Below are positions 1 to 9,995 of a stretch of 17,540 bases of DNA, one piece after another. The DNA lies in contig JAHRWJ010000064.1 of the NCBI GenBank assembly GCA_019090185.1, forward strand, positions 1-17,540. The letters run 5' to 3'. Position numbers and translations under genes: made by a program. The stretch is from Immundisolibacteraceae bacterium (lineage in GTDB: Bacteria; Pseudomonadota; Gammaproteobacteria; Immundisolibacterales; Immundisolibacteraceae). Position 1 is the stretch's first letter. Each line of letters starts with the position of its first letter. The notes below the pieces were generated by a model. It was not told the DNA's origin and made no database searches. It saw nothing but the letters and a program-made list of their open reading frames with translations.

Positions 1-1524
<1,524 letters not shown>

Positions 1525-1602
1525 AGAAGAACCCTCGAATAGATGTTTTTTATCGAATATCTAAACCGATGACTTGAAAACCTTCCAAACCAGCAAACGG
1601 CG

Positions 1603-2841
1603 TTAGCTACGTTTAAAAACCAGCGTGGCATTCGTACCACCAAACCCGAACGAATTACTCATAACAATGTCGAGTTTACGGTCTCGTGCCGTATGCGGCA
1701 CGAAATCAAGGCCGAACCCTTCTTCGGGATTGTCCAGGTTAATGGTTGGCGGCACCACCTGATACTTTAACGCCAAAACCGAGTAAACCGCTTCGATACC
1801 GCCCGCAGCACCGAGCAAGTGTCCGGTCATTGATTTAGTCGAACTGATCGCAAGTTTCTGGGCATGATCCCCAAATGTGCTGCGAATCGCTTTGACCTCT
1901 ACCGCATCACCCGCCGGCGTCGAGGTGCCGTGAGCATTAACGTAATCCACCTGGTCAGGATTCAACTGGGCGTTTTTTAGCGCCAATTTCATACAGCGAT
2001 GCGCGCCATCGCCCTCTGGCTCAGGATTGGTCATATGGTAGGCATCACCACTGAGGCCATAACCGCCGACCTCTGCGTAGATATTGGCGCCACGAGCCTT
2101 GGCATGTTCGAGCTCTTCCAGCACCAGCACACCGGCGCCATCACTCAAAACAAAGCCGTCACGATCCTTATCCCAGGGCCGGCTGGCTGCCTGAGGATCA
2201 TCGTTTCGGGTTGATAATGCCCGGGCCGCCGCGAAGCCACCTAACCCGGTTGCGCTGGTGGCCTTTTCTGCGCCGCCAGCTACCATCACGTCGACATCAC
2301 CATATTCAATTAGCCTGGCTGCATCACCAATACTATGAGTGGCAGAAGCACAAGCCGAGACCAATGCAATATTGGGCCCCCGAAATCCCCAGGCAACAGA
2401 AACATTGCCAGAGACCATATTGATGATATTGCTCGGAACAAAGAACGGTGAAATCTTCCTTGGGCCGCCCTTTAAATAAGCGTCATGGCCGCTTTCAATG
2501 CCGGGCAATCCACCGATGCCAGAGCCAATAGCAACGCCAATGCGGTCGCTATCTGGCTCATCCGCGGTCAGCCCCGCATCCGTAATCGCCTGATGGGCGG
2601 CAGCGAAACCATAATGGATAAACCGATCCATTTTGCGCGCATCCTTGGCGCTCATGTATTCAGTGACGTCGAAATCTTTTACAGCACCACCAAAACGCAC
2701 TGGAAAAGCAGACACATCCCAGTCGGTAATGGGCTCAATGCCACTAACACCTGCAGTGATATTGGCCCAGTTTTGACTCACATCCAGGCCAACCGGCGAT
2801 ACCACGCCAAGCCCAGTAATAACCACTCTGCGCTTAGACAT
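1603..2841 (-). CDS. fabF: 3-oxoacyl-[ACP] synthase II (KAS II)
   Basis: Elongating beta-ketoacyl-ACP synthase that condenses acyl-enzyme with malonyl-ACP. From the ATG at 2841 the protein is 412 residues, the usual FabF length. It has the nucleophile Cys164 in [11 protein letters not shown], His304 in [11 protein letters not shown], Lys336 and His341 in [15 protein letters not shown], and the C-terminal GFGGTNA loop (399-405). An in-frame TTG at 2853 would add four residues. It is disfavoured because the GGGGGGAG ribosome binding site lies inside that extension, immediately before the ATG. The gene follows acpP by 105 bases with no clear terminator between them, so the two are probably co-transcribed. 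It is the last fab gene of the cluster. Confidence 0.97.
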   Translation of the reverse strand: MSKRRVVITGLGVVSPVGLDVSQNWANITAGVSGIEPITDWDVSAFPVRFGGAVKDFDVTEYMSAKDARKMDRFIHYGFAAAHQAITDAGLTADEPDSDRIGVAIGSGIGGLPGIESGHDAYLKGGPRKISPFFVPSNIINMVSGNVSVAWGFRGPNIALVSACASATHSIGDAARLIEYGDVDVMVAGGAEKATSATGLGGFAAARALSTRNDDPQAASRPWDKDRDGFVLSDGAGVLVLEELEHAKARGANIYAEVGGYGLSGDAYHMTNPEPEGDGAHRCMKLALKNAQLNPDQVDYVNAHGTSTPAGDAVEVKAIRSTFGDHAQKLAISSTKSMTGHLLGAAGGIEAVYSVLALKYQVVPPTINLDNPEEGFGLDFVPHTARDRKLDIVMSNSFGFGGTNATLVFKRS

Positions 2842-2946
2842 GACTCCCCCCAAATAACCCAGAACCTGGATTAATGACTACAACTGCCAAGGTATTTCTC
2901 AATGAGCTCTCGTTCTGAATACCAGTCAATAACTACCTGGCTTAGC

Positions 2947-3183
2947 TTAGGATTCGACTTTCTGGATATAGTTGACGGCTTCCTGCACGGTGGTGATTTT
3001 TTCCGCATCATCATCGGCAATTTCACAATCAAATTCTTCTTCAAGCGCCATCACCAGCTCGACGGTATCCAGAGAATCAGCTCCCAGGTCGTCCACAAAG
3101 GAAGCATCCAGAGTCACTTCGCTTTCATTAACACCCAGCTGCTCAATAACGATTTTCTGTACACGCTCTTCGATACTACTCAT
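2947..3183 (-). CDS. acpP: Acyl carrier protein
   Basis: Small acidic cytoplasmic carrier (78 residues) that holds growing acyl chains on a 4'-phosphopantetheine arm. The attachment site is Ser37 in [18 protein letters not shown], the classic DSL motif. The sequence is near-canonical for gammaproteobacterial AcpP, beginning [12 protein letters not shown] and ending in the NYIQKV helix. A good GGAG ribosome binding site lies about 12 bases before the ATG. A CAGG-N6-CCTG inverted repeat overlaps this site and could modestly affect access (inference). The gene lies 142 bases downstream of fabG. That is the largest gap inside the fab cluster, so a separate promoter for this highly expressed gene is plausible, but no convincing promoter can be read. 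Confidence 0.98.
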   Translation of the reverse strand: MSSIEERVQKIVIEQLGVNESEVTLDASFVDDLGADSLDTVELVMALEEEFDCEIADDDAEKITTVQEAVNYIQKVES

Positions 3184-3325
3184 GATCAGGTTCTCTCCTG
3201 TGAATTAACTAACTTGATCCGCCTAGGCGGGAATATGGAAATTTGGTTTCAAAAATTAAGTCAGTGCTAACCCGCTAGCCACTCACTTTTAAAATGCTAG
3301 CGTTTTGGCGCCAGCACCGACGGAT

Positions 3326-4084
3326 CTAACTCAGATACATGCCTCCATTGACATGAATGGTCTGACCCGTAATGTAACTACTTGCAGGCGAGGCAAGAAA
3401 CCCTACCATCGCCGCAATATCGTCGGCACTTCCCAAGCGACCCAACGGAATCTCTGCCGCCAGGCTCTCGCGCTGCTTTTCTGGCAACCCATCAGTCATA
3501 TCAGTTTCGATAAACCCTGGTGCGACCGCATTGACGGTGATGTTCCTACTCGCAACCTCACGTGCCAATGACCGGGTTAATCCGCCCAACCCTGCTTTTG
3601 CGGCTGCGTAGTTTACCTGCCCAGCATTGCCAGTGCTGGCAACCACCGAGCTAATATTAATAATTCTGCCCTGCCGAGCTTTAATCATGCCGCGTAAAAA
3701 TGCTTTGGTAACCCGATAAGTACCACTGAGGTTGGTATCGATAACCTGATCCCACTGCGGCTCCTTCATCGCCATCAGCAGTCCATCCTTGGTCATTCCG
3801 GCATTATTGATCAGTATGGTGGGCGCCGCATACTGCTGGGCCACGGCAGCAGAAAATGCCGCCACAGAATCAGCATCGGCAATATTCAGCACCATGCCCA
3901 CACCAGTGGCTCCAGCATCACTGAACGCCTGGGAAATGCGCTCTGCGCCCTGCTCAGATGTTGCGGTACCGACTACCGTTGCGCCCGCAGCGGCGAGCTG
4001 AAGTGCAATCGCCTGACCGATGCCACGACTGGCACCAGTAACCACTGCAACCTGATTCGTTAGTGACTGATTCATATTGACCAT
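3326..4084 (-). CDS. fabG: 3-oxoacyl-[ACP] reductase
   Basis: NADPH-dependent short-chain dehydrogenase that reduces 3-ketoacyl-ACP to 3-hydroxyacyl-ACP in each elongation cycle. The 252 residues show the nucleotide-binding TGASRGIG at 16-23, NNAG at 93-96, and the catalytic Ser146, Tyr159 and Lys163 (YAAAK) with standard SDR spacing. The C-terminus GGMYLS is typical of FabG. Two starts are possible: the ATG at 4084 and an ATG three codons later at 4075. Neither has a strong ribosome binding site, and the longer form is listed. The gene sits 137 bases after fabD, an unusually wide gap for this pair, and 142 bases before acpP. Confidence 0.97.
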   Translation of the reverse strand: MVNMNQSLTNQVAVVTGASRGIGQAIALQLAAAGATVVGTATSEQGAERISQAFSDAGATGVGMVLNIADADSVAAFSAAVAQQYAAPTILINNAGMTKDGLLMAMKEPQWDQVIDTNLSGTYRVTKAFLRGMIKARQGRIINISSVVASTGNAGQVNYAAAKAGLGGLTRSLAREVASRNITVNAVAPGFIETDMTDGLPEKQRESLAAEIPLGRLGSADDIAAMVGFLASPASSYITGQTIHVNGGMYLS

Positions 4085-4221
4085 TTTATTTGTCTTTTCA
4101 TCATCCGACTATATTCCACTGACAAGCCTTCAAAACCACGAAAACTAGGATCCAACTAAGGTTTCCTGATGGCCTAACAACCGTTAGTTGTTATCAAAAA
4201 TTGGGGCTGATTAGAATTTAT

Positions 4222-5154
4222 TTAACAAAATTCGGCAACTGTTTTAAGCAGTGATTCATGATCAATCAGGCTATGGTTCTGCAGATCGCGGGATATTCGC
4301 CGTGACAACCCAACGAGCACTTTACCCGGGCCACATTCAACCACTTGATCGACCTGCTCAGCCACCATTTTTTCGATCACCTCTACCCAGCGTACGGACC
4401 CGGTAACCTGACGCACCAGCGCCGCTTTGATCTCTGCCGAATCAGTTTGCACTGCCACATCAACGTTATTAATGACCGCAATCTTCGGTGGATGGAATCT
4501 GACGGTCTCTAATAGCGTTTCCATCTGTTGCGCCGCTGGCGCCATCAACTGGCAATGAAAAGGAGCTGAGACCGGCAGTGGTACAACCCGTTTGGCACCC
4601 GCCTCTAGCGCTAACTCACCGAGCCGAGCCACCGCCGCTGCAGAACCGGACACCACGGTCTGTACCGAAGAATTAAAATTAGCCACTGACACCACATCGC
4701 CCTGCGCGGCCTGTTGGCATAAATCCGTAACAGCCACCGGGTCAAGATTCAAAACCGCAGACATAGCACCTTCACCGGCCGGAACCGCTGCCTGCATAGT
4801 TTCGCCACGTTTTCGGACCAACATCACCGCATCAGCAAAATCAATCACCCCGGCACATACCAGAGCGCTATATTCGCCCAGACTGTGACCTGCCATCCAT
4901 TGCGGCCGAGCACCATCGCGCTCCAACCAAACCCGCCAGGCCGCAACACCAGCTGTGAGCAGCGCAGGTTGGGTAATGGCGGTTTGTTTAAGTTGTTCTT
5001 CGGTACCTGTTGTGACCAATTCCCACAGATCAAAGCCCAGTACTGCGGAGGCTTCTGCATAGGTCTGCTCAACAACGCCATGATGGCCGGCAAGATCATT
5101 CTGCATGCCCACCGACTGCGAGCCCTGACCTGGAAACACGAATGCTATAGACAT
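4222..5154 (-). CDS. fabD: Malonyl-CoA:ACP transacylase
   Basis: Transfers malonyl from CoA to ACP, supplying the extender unit for FabH and FabF. The 310 residues match the family length. The protein starts MSIAFVFPGQGSQSVGM, with the conserved GQGSQ at 9-13. The active-site serine is Ser91 in GHSLG, with Arg116 in VRKRGETMQ, and the partner histidine is His200 in SAPFH. An AGAAGA ribosome binding site precedes the ATG. The gene is 45 bases downstream of fabH on the same strand, so it is probably in the same transcript. The 137 bases that follow, before fabG, contain an inverted repeat (see separate entry). Confidence 0.97.
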   Translation of the reverse strand: MSIAFVFPGQGSQSVGMQNDLAGHHGVVEQTYAEASAVLGFDLWELVTTGTEEQLKQTAITQPALLTAGVAAWRVWLERDGARPQWMAGHSLGEYSALVCAGVIDFADAVMLVRKRGETMQAAVPAGEGAMSAVLNLDPVAVTDLCQQAAQGDVVSVANFNSSVQTVVSGSAAAVARLGELALEAGAKRVVPLPVSAPFHCQLMAPAAQQMETLLETVRFHPPKIAVINNVDVAVQTDSAEIKAALVRQVTGSVRWVEVIEKMVAEQVDQVVECGPGKVLVGLSRRISRDLQNHSLIDHESLLKTVAEFC

Positions 5155-5199
5155 GGATTCTTCTAGATTTTAAGAGAAATGACGTAATCGGAAATTAAT

Positions 5200-6171
5200 T
5201 TAATAGACCGCTAATGCCGAGCCCCAGGCAAACCCACCACCAAAAGCCTCTAGCAAAATCACCTGGCCACGCTGAATTCGGCCATCACGGCAGGCCTCGT
5301 CCAGCGCCAATGGCACCGAGGCTGCTGACGTATTACCGTGGCGTTCGATGGTCTTGACCACCCGCTCTTCAGGCAGCTGCAGACGTTTTGCAACCGCATT
5401 GATGATGCGTATATTGGCCTGATGGGGAATCAACCAGTCGACCTGGTCACGCTCCATATCATTCGCCGCCAGCGCTTCCTCAACCGACCGACCAAGTTCA
5501 CGAACCGCAACTTTAAAAACTTCATTACCCTTCATTTTCATGTAAGGCGCTGTCTCGTAACCCTGGTCGTAATCGTCACTAACCCAACCGGGTACTTCAA
5601 GCAGATCTTTATAAGCACCATCGGCATGCAAATGGGTCGATAGCACACCAGGTTCTTCAGTGGCTTCGAGGATTACCGCCCCAGCACCATCGGCAAAAAT
5701 CACGCAGGTACTACGATCGGTCCAGTCGATGACCCGAGACATGGTCTCGCTGCCAATCACCAACGCACGCTTTGCCATCCCACTGCGAATAAAACTGTTT
5801 GCGGTACCGAAGGCATATATAAATCCAGCGCAAGCCGCCTGCACATCAAAAGCCGCACAGCCATGAATTCCCAACCGTTCCTGCAGCAGACAGGCCGTAC
5901 TTGGAAAGACTTTTTCCGGTGTACAGGTTGCAAGCACAATCAGGTCGATATCGTCAGCAGTGAAACCACCCTGTTTCATCGCCGCCAGCGCCGCTTGTTC
6001 CGCAAGGTCAAGCGAGCTTTGATCTGGTGCAGCAATGCGCCGCTCACGGATTCCGGTGCGAGCCATGATCCAGTCGTCGGTCGTATCTACCAGGGTTTCC
6101 AGTTCCGAGTTGGTCATCACCCGCTCTGGCAGGTAACTACCGGTACTGGCAATCCGCGCGTTGGTGATCAT
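5200..6171 (-). CDS. fabH: 3-oxoacyl-[ACP] synthase III (KAS III)
   Basis: Initiates fatty-acid synthesis by condensing acetyl-CoA with malonyl-ACP. The 323 residues contain the full FabH triad: Cys114 in QAACAGF, His250 in IPHQANIRI and Asn280 in RHGNTSAAS. The terminal GGGFAWGSAL motif is also present. The ATG overlaps the plsX stop as ATGA (6168-6171), and AGGA lies about ten bases upstream inside plsX, so translation is likely coupled to plsX. FabH within this cluster resembles the enterobacterial order. The classical Pseudomonas aeruginosa cluster lacks fabH at this position (recalled knowledge). Confidence 0.97.
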   Translation of the reverse strand: MITNARIASTGSYLPERVMTNSELETLVDTTDDWIMARTGIRERRIAAPDQSSLDLAEQAALAAMKQGGFTADDIDLIVLATCTPEKVFPSTACLLQERLGIHGCAAFDVQAACAGFIYAFGTANSFIRSGMAKRALVIGSETMSRVIDWTDRSTCVIFADGAGAVILEATEEPGVLSTHLHADGAYKDLLEVPGWVSDDYDQGYETAPYMKMKGNEVFKVAVRELGRSVEEALAANDMERDQVDWLIPHQANIRIINAVAKRLQLPEERVVKTIERHGNTSAASVPLALDEACRDGRIQRGQVILLEAFGGGFAWGSALAVY

Positions 6172-7184
6172 TGGTCATGTTCCTGAAGCAGTGCAAGCAC
6201 CTGTTCACCTATCTGTTCTGGCACATGCCGACTACTTTCCAAAAGCCCGGCCTGAAGCGCATAACCAAAAGCGAGTTGATCCGCTGAACCATGGCTTTTA
6301 ATGACCGTTCCGCGCAGCCCAAGCAGGCTAGCACCGTTGTATCGACGGTGATCAATTCGTGCACGAATACGATTTAACACCGGGGTCGCAGCTAATGCAG
6401 CCACTTTACTACCAAGCCCCTGGGTGAATTCTTCGCGCATCACCTGGCTGATCATGCGGGCAATACCTTCACTGGTTTTAAGTGCAACATTGCCGACAAA
6501 ACCATCACAAACCACCACGTCAACGGTACCTTCGTAGATGTCATTACCCTCTACGTAACCGTAATAGTTAATACTGCTCTGGCGAAGTTCTTCGGCCGCC
6601 TGGCGTACCAGGTCGTTACCTTTGACCTCTTCTGAGCCAATGTTAAGCAGGGCGACTGTCGGCGATTTAATGCCAGAGGCTTCGGCCAAAACAGAACCCA
6701 TCACCGCAAACTGAACCAGGTGTTCTGGACGACATTCTGAATTTGCACCCAGATCAAGCATCACCGTACTGCCACTCATAGAGGGCAGTTCCTGAACAAT
6801 CGCAGGACGATCAACCCCGGGCAGCATTTTCAACACAAACCGGGCCATCGCCATTAATGCCCCGGTGTTACCGGCACTAATACAGGCCTGAGCATCGCCG
6901 GACTTAACCAGGTCGAGGGCCACACGCATAGAAGAATTCTTCTTATTACGCATCGCCCGGGTCGGCGCCTCGTCCATTTCCACCACCTGATCGCAGTGAA
7001 CAATGGAGTAACGATCTTGCAGGTTTTTTGACTCAGCCGATAAATGGCTGGTAATTGCACTCTCGTCGCCAGTTAAGATCACTGACGCATCGGGATTTTT
7101 AACCAGAAAGTCTATCGTCGCAGGCACCAGGGTAGCGGGACCGTGATCCCCACCCATAGCGTCAACCGCAAGGGTCGATTTCAA
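6168..7184 (-). CDS. plsX: Phosphate acyltransferase (acyl-ACP:phosphate)
   Basis: Peripheral membrane enzyme that converts acyl-ACP and phosphate to acyl-phosphate, the donor used by PlsY, linking fatty-acid to phospholipid synthesis. The 338 residues include AVDAMGGDHGP (6-16), SAGNTGA (103-109), NIGSEEVKGN (181-190) and VVVCDGFVGNVALK (223-236), all typical of PlsX. The start is a TTG (complement of 7182-7184) that directly abuts the TAA stop of rpmF. No ATG lies between that stop and the conserved DAMGGD segment, so the rare start is well supported. AAGG inside rpmF is the only nearby ribosome binding site, which suggests coupling to rpmF translation. The gene overlaps fabH by four bases. 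Confidence 0.96.
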   Translation of the reverse strand: MKSTLAVDAMGGDHGPATLVPATIDFLVKNPDASVILTGDESAITSHLSAESKNLQDRYSIVHCDQVVEMDEAPTRAMRNKKNSSMRVALDLVKSGDAQACISAGNTGALMAMARFVLKMLPGVDRPAIVQELPSMSGSTVMLDLGANSECRPEHLVQFAVMGSVLAEASGIKSPTVALLNIGSEEVKGNDLVRQAAEELRQSSINYYGYVEGNDIYEGTVDVVVCDGFVGNVALKTSEGIARMISQVMREEFTQGLGSKVAALAATPVLNRIRARIDHRRYNGASLLGLRGTVIKSHGSADQLAFGYALQAGLLESSRHVPEQIGEQVLALLQEHDQ

Positions 7185-7367
7185 TTAATCGGCCTTGTTG
7201 CTTTCCACTACTTTGCGGCCACGGTAGTAGCCATTTGGGCTGACGTTGTGACGCAGATGGGTTTCACCGGTAGTCGGCTCGATTGATAAGGCGGAACTGG
7301 TCAACGCATCGTGAGCGCGGCGCATGCCTCTTTTGGAACGGGTTTTACGATTCTGTTGTACGGCCAT
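7185..7367 (-). CDS. rpmF: Large ribosomal subunit protein bL32
   Basis: Small basic ribosomal protein of the 50S subunit, 60 residues. It begins with the diagnostic [20 protein letters not shown] and has the [14 protein letters not shown] segment near the C-terminus. No zinc-binding cysteine pair is present, as in other gammaproteobacterial forms of the C- type. An excellent AGGAG ribosome binding site lies five bases before the ATG. It is preceded by yceD with a 20-base gap and is followed without any gap by plsX. This yceD-rpmF-plsX order is widely conserved and ties ribosome production to lipid synthesis through a shared transcript. Confidence 0.98.
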   Translation of the reverse strand: MAVQQNRKTRSKRGMRRAHDALTSSALSIEPTTGETHLRHNVSPNGYYRGRKVVESNKAD

Positions 7368-7387
7368 GGTGGCTCCTGGATCGAAAT

Positions 7388-7915
7388 TTACTCTTTCGTC
7401 TTTTTTAACGACGACAGAGATGAAAATGGATTGGACTTATCTATAGAGTCCGTCTGTTCACTACTACTTTCTAGCTTATTTGCTGATATCTGGCAGACTT
7501 CTTTATCATGCAGGGCAACAATCGGCAGGCTGAGTAATAACTCATCTTCGACTATCTCCAGCAACTGATATTCGGAATCGATCTGAAACAACAGTGGTTC
7601 GCGTTCGCTAACCAGTTCCGCCGCAGCCGCTTCATCCTTCACCAACTGCAGATTCACATTGCAATTGAGCTTCAGTTCAACAGGCTGCAAGCAGCGCTGA
7701 CATTCAGCAAAAACGACCGCCCCAATTTGCCCAGTAATTAATTTCTCAGCTCGACCTGATATCGAAAATTTAAGTTCGACACTAGCCCCACCAACCACAT
7801 TAACTACCGTTGCTTTTAACCGTTCCATTGAATCGAGGGGGATTTCACCCACCAATTCACCACCCCGCTTACACAGGGAGAGTGGATCAATGATTTGGGG
7901 AAGGCCATTCGACAT
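7388..7915 (-). CDS. yceD: YceD family protein (DUF177), associated with 23S rRNA metabolism
   Basis: Conserved protein of 175 residues; members of this family have been linked to 23S rRNA accumulation, but the exact biochemical role is not settled. The N-terminus LPQIIDP, the [10 protein letters not shown] motif (Cys72 and Cys75), the [11 protein letters not shown] segment (131-141) and the C-terminal [10 protein letters not shown] all match YceD. The ATG at 7915 fits the family N-terminus. It sits only ten bases past the -10 element of the promoter at 7926-7954, so the mRNA is predicted to have almost no leader and no ribosome binding site is visible. It is the first gene of the rpmF-plsX-fab transcript. 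Confidence 0.93.
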   Translation of the reverse strand: MSNGLPQIIDPLSLCKRGGELVGEIPLDSMERLKATVVNVVGGASVELKFSISGRAEKLITGQIGAVVFAECQRCLQPVELKLNCNVNLQLVKDEAAAAELVSEREPLLFQIDSEYQLLEIVEDELLLSLPIVALHDKEVCQISANKLESSSEQTDSIDKSNPFSSLSSLKKTKE

Positions 7916-7925
7916 CAGGGCGCGG

Positions 7926-7954
7926 ATGATACGGATGCGCCGCTACGGTGTCAA
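7926..7954 (-). promoter_or_regulatory. Sigma70-type promoter of the yceD-rpmF-plsX-fab operon
   Basis: On the minus strand a perfect -35 TTGACA (complement of 7949-7954) is followed by exactly 17 bases and TATCAT (complement of 7926-7931, five of six matches). The predicted transcription start lies about seven bases downstream, near 7919, only some four bases before the yceD ATG at 7915. This is the strongest promoter match found in the window. It precedes ten co-directional genes and is probably their main promoter (inference). Confidence 0.85.
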
Positions 7955-8056
7955 AGCAAGTAGCGACAACCTTTTAGATAAATTTAAACCGCAATTTGTC
8001 GGGGCGCCTGTGACGGCGCCACCGATTTCTATTAGCAACCTCGAAAACCCTATTTT

Positions 8057-9028
8057 TTAACGTAATGTTGGCTCTGCGGACAGACCGAACCGACTCGCTA
8101 AAGCAGTTCCAATCGACGCTCCAAGACTACGGGTAAACTTTTCGATTGGACTATCACCCACTGTAAAATCAACGACTTCGGTCTCTTCCACCACGTCTCT
8201 GGCAACACTACCAAGGCTTCCGAACTGATCAATCAAACCTAACTCCAAACCCTGTTGACCGCTCCAGATTAGCCCAGAGAAGGTATCCGGATTTTCCTGC
8301 AAGCGATCGCCGCGACCAGTTCTGACCACATCAATGAACTGCTGGTGAACATCATCTAGTAGGGACTGCACGTGGGTCACCGCTTCGCCATCTGCGGGCG
8401 AAAACGGGTCTAGAAAGCCCTTATGGGCACCGGCGGTCAACAATCGTCTCTCAACGCCAATTTTATCCATAGCGTTAACAAAGCCAAAACCATTCATTAA
8501 CACGCCAATGGAACCAACAATACTGGCCTTGTCTGCAAAAATAAGATCACTGGCCACGGCCACATAATAACCACCGGACGCGCAGACATCGTCAATCACG
8601 GTATACAGGGGAACCTCTGGATATTTTTTTCTTAACCGCAACATTTCGTCATGGATTTGCCCGGCCTGTACCGGGCTCCCACCCGGGCTATTAATTTTAA
8701 GCACCACCGCTGCACTATTTTCATCCGCAAACGCTGCCCGTAAACCCTGATTTACATTTTTTGCATTAGCCTCAGCCTGCTCAGAAATCACCCCACTTAA
8801 TCGCACCACCGCGGTATGACGATCACTGCTATCAGCATCGCTGGAAAAAGTGTCGGGCAGCATTAACGCCGTCAGCACTAGCACATAGCTCAAAAAAGCT
8901 AACCGAAAAAAAATCGCCCAGCGGCGACCCTTACGCTGCTCAACCAGTGCCGCACCCGCCAATTTTGCTAACGCATCACGCTCCCACTCTGGAGATTGAG
9001 GTCGTGAACCATTGTCATCATTCATCAT
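8057..9028 (-). CDS. sppA: S49 family signal peptide peptidase (SppA/SohB type)
   Basis: Membrane-anchored serine protease of the S49 family that digests signal-peptide remnants or other membrane-proximal peptides. Taking the ATG at 9028 gives 323 residues. There is a cytoplasmic N-terminus, one membrane segment at about 38-57, then the protease domain. It includes NSPGGSP (113-119), Ser151 in CASGGYYVA as nucleophile, and Lys203 in TAGAHKGFLDPF as general base. The 52-residue Ser-Lys spacing equals that of Bacillus subtilis SppA. This is the single-domain form, not the 67-kDa duplicated E. coli form. An in-frame TTG at 9052 is less likely because AGGA lies just before the ATG pair at 9028 and 9025. 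In Pseudomonas the homologue has the same neighbours, except that maf follows it. Confidence 0.92.
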   Translation of the reverse strand: MMNDDNGSRPQSPEWERDALAKLAGAALVEQRKGRRWAIFFRLAFLSYVLVLTALMLPDTFSSDADSSDRHTAVVRLSGVISEQAEANAKNVNQGLRAAFADENSAAVVLKINSPGGSPVQAGQIHDEMLRLRKKYPEVPLYTVIDDVCASGGYYVAVASDLIFADKASIVGSIGVLMNGFGFVNAMDKIGVERRLLTAGAHKGFLDPFSPADGEAVTHVQSLLDDVHQQFIDVVRTGRGDRLQENPDTFSGLIWSGQQGLELGLIDQFGSLGSVARDVVEETEVVDFTVGDSPIEKFTRSLGASIGTALASRFGLSAEPTLR

Positions 9029-9174
9029 TTTATTCCTGGTTGTTCCTGGCAAATCAGCTAAAAGCTGTTTTTAATAATTGGAAATCACAGTCTACTCAAA
9101 ATAACATCGCTAAATCACTCCGGCCGCGAGTGGTTAGCCAAACAAGCAGCCAAAACAATCCCTATATCAACCCG

Positions 9175-9879
9175 CTACAGAGTTTTAGTTTTAGATTTCA
9201 ATAGGTTCCCGGACAAGCCCAGCTCACTCACAGACCCCAGGCAACCAGCAGCCCCCGCGGCTATCAACTCTGCCGCCTCACCTGCTCCACTAGTTACCCC
9301 AATTGGCAATACCCCGGCGTTATAGGCCATCTCGACATCCATGACGCCATCTCCGATCATCAACAACCTGGACGCAGAGATACCTTTGATATCGGCGAGT
9401 TCTTCCAGCATTTGCGGATGAGGTTTGGAAAAACATTCATCAACTGTGCGTGTACCGACAAAATACTCTGCTAAACCGGTTTCAGCCAAAGCACGATCCA
9501 GCCCACGCCGACTTTTACCGGTTGCTATCGATAATAAATAACCTGAATTTCGGAGATCGACCAAAAGCTCTTTAACCCCATCAAACAGCACAACCTGTCT
9601 ATTTTCCGGACGCAAATAATGTTGCCGATAGCCCTCCACCAAATCCTGCTGCTGTTTGACGCCCACATCGGGAAACAACTGCTGAGCCGCCTCAGCCAGA
9701 CCAAGACCGATGATCTCTTGCACCGCATTGTCACTGGGAGAGGCCAATTCGATTTCTACTGCCGCACTCTGCATACAACGAACGATGGTGGCAATTGAAT
9801 CAGCCAGGGTACCGTCCCAGTCAAAGACAATTCCCTCCACTTGATCCAGCTGTTGACGGTGCATCTCAACCCAACTCAT
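9175..9879 (-). CDS. HAD-superfamily hydrolase, phosphoglycolate-phosphatase-like
   Basis: Probable cytoplasmic phosphatase of HAD subfamily I; the substrate is not determined by sequence. From the ATG at 9879 it has 234 residues. Motif I is FDWDGTLADS (nucleophile Asp20, acid/base Asp22), motif II ends at Thr120 in SIATGKS, motif III is Lys152 in FSKPHPQM, and motif IV is MIGDGVMD (Asp177, Asp181). A helical cap lies between motifs I and II. The ATG at 9885 has AAGGG directly against it, whereas the ATG at 9879 has it six bases upstream, so the latter is preferred. It stands between rluC and sppA, the same position as a HAD gene in Pseudomonas, and is often annotated Gph-like. A gap of 146 bases with no clear signal follows before sppA. 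Confidence 0.88.
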   Translation of the reverse strand: MSWVEMHRQQLDQVEGIVFDWDGTLADSIATIVRCMQSAAVEIELASPSDNAVQEIIGLGLAEAAQQLFPDVGVKQQQDLVEGYRQHYLRPENRQVVLFDGVKELLVDLRNSGYLLSIATGKSRRGLDRALAETGLAEYFVGTRTVDECFSKPHPQMLEELADIKGISASRLLMIGDGVMDVEMAYNAGVLPIGVTSGAGEAAELIAAGAAGCLGSVSELGLSGNLLKSKTKTL

Positions 9880-9995
9880 GGTCATCCCTTAATTTTTTGA
9901 AAACGATAAAAACAGCCGAAAACCTGGCTGCATGGTAGCAATCTAGTGCGCCTCAGCACCCGTTGGCGACAGCCCTCAGTTGCTAGCTTAGGTTG

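Noticed and set aside
8003..8020. GGCGCC-N6-GGCGCC hairpin after sppA considered as a terminator
   Set aside because: No T run follows on either strand; the stem is only six base pairs.
9029..9174. CAGCT-TTT-AGCTG hairpin between the HAD gene and sppA as a terminator
   Set aside because: Short AT-containing stem with no proper T run; not convincing.
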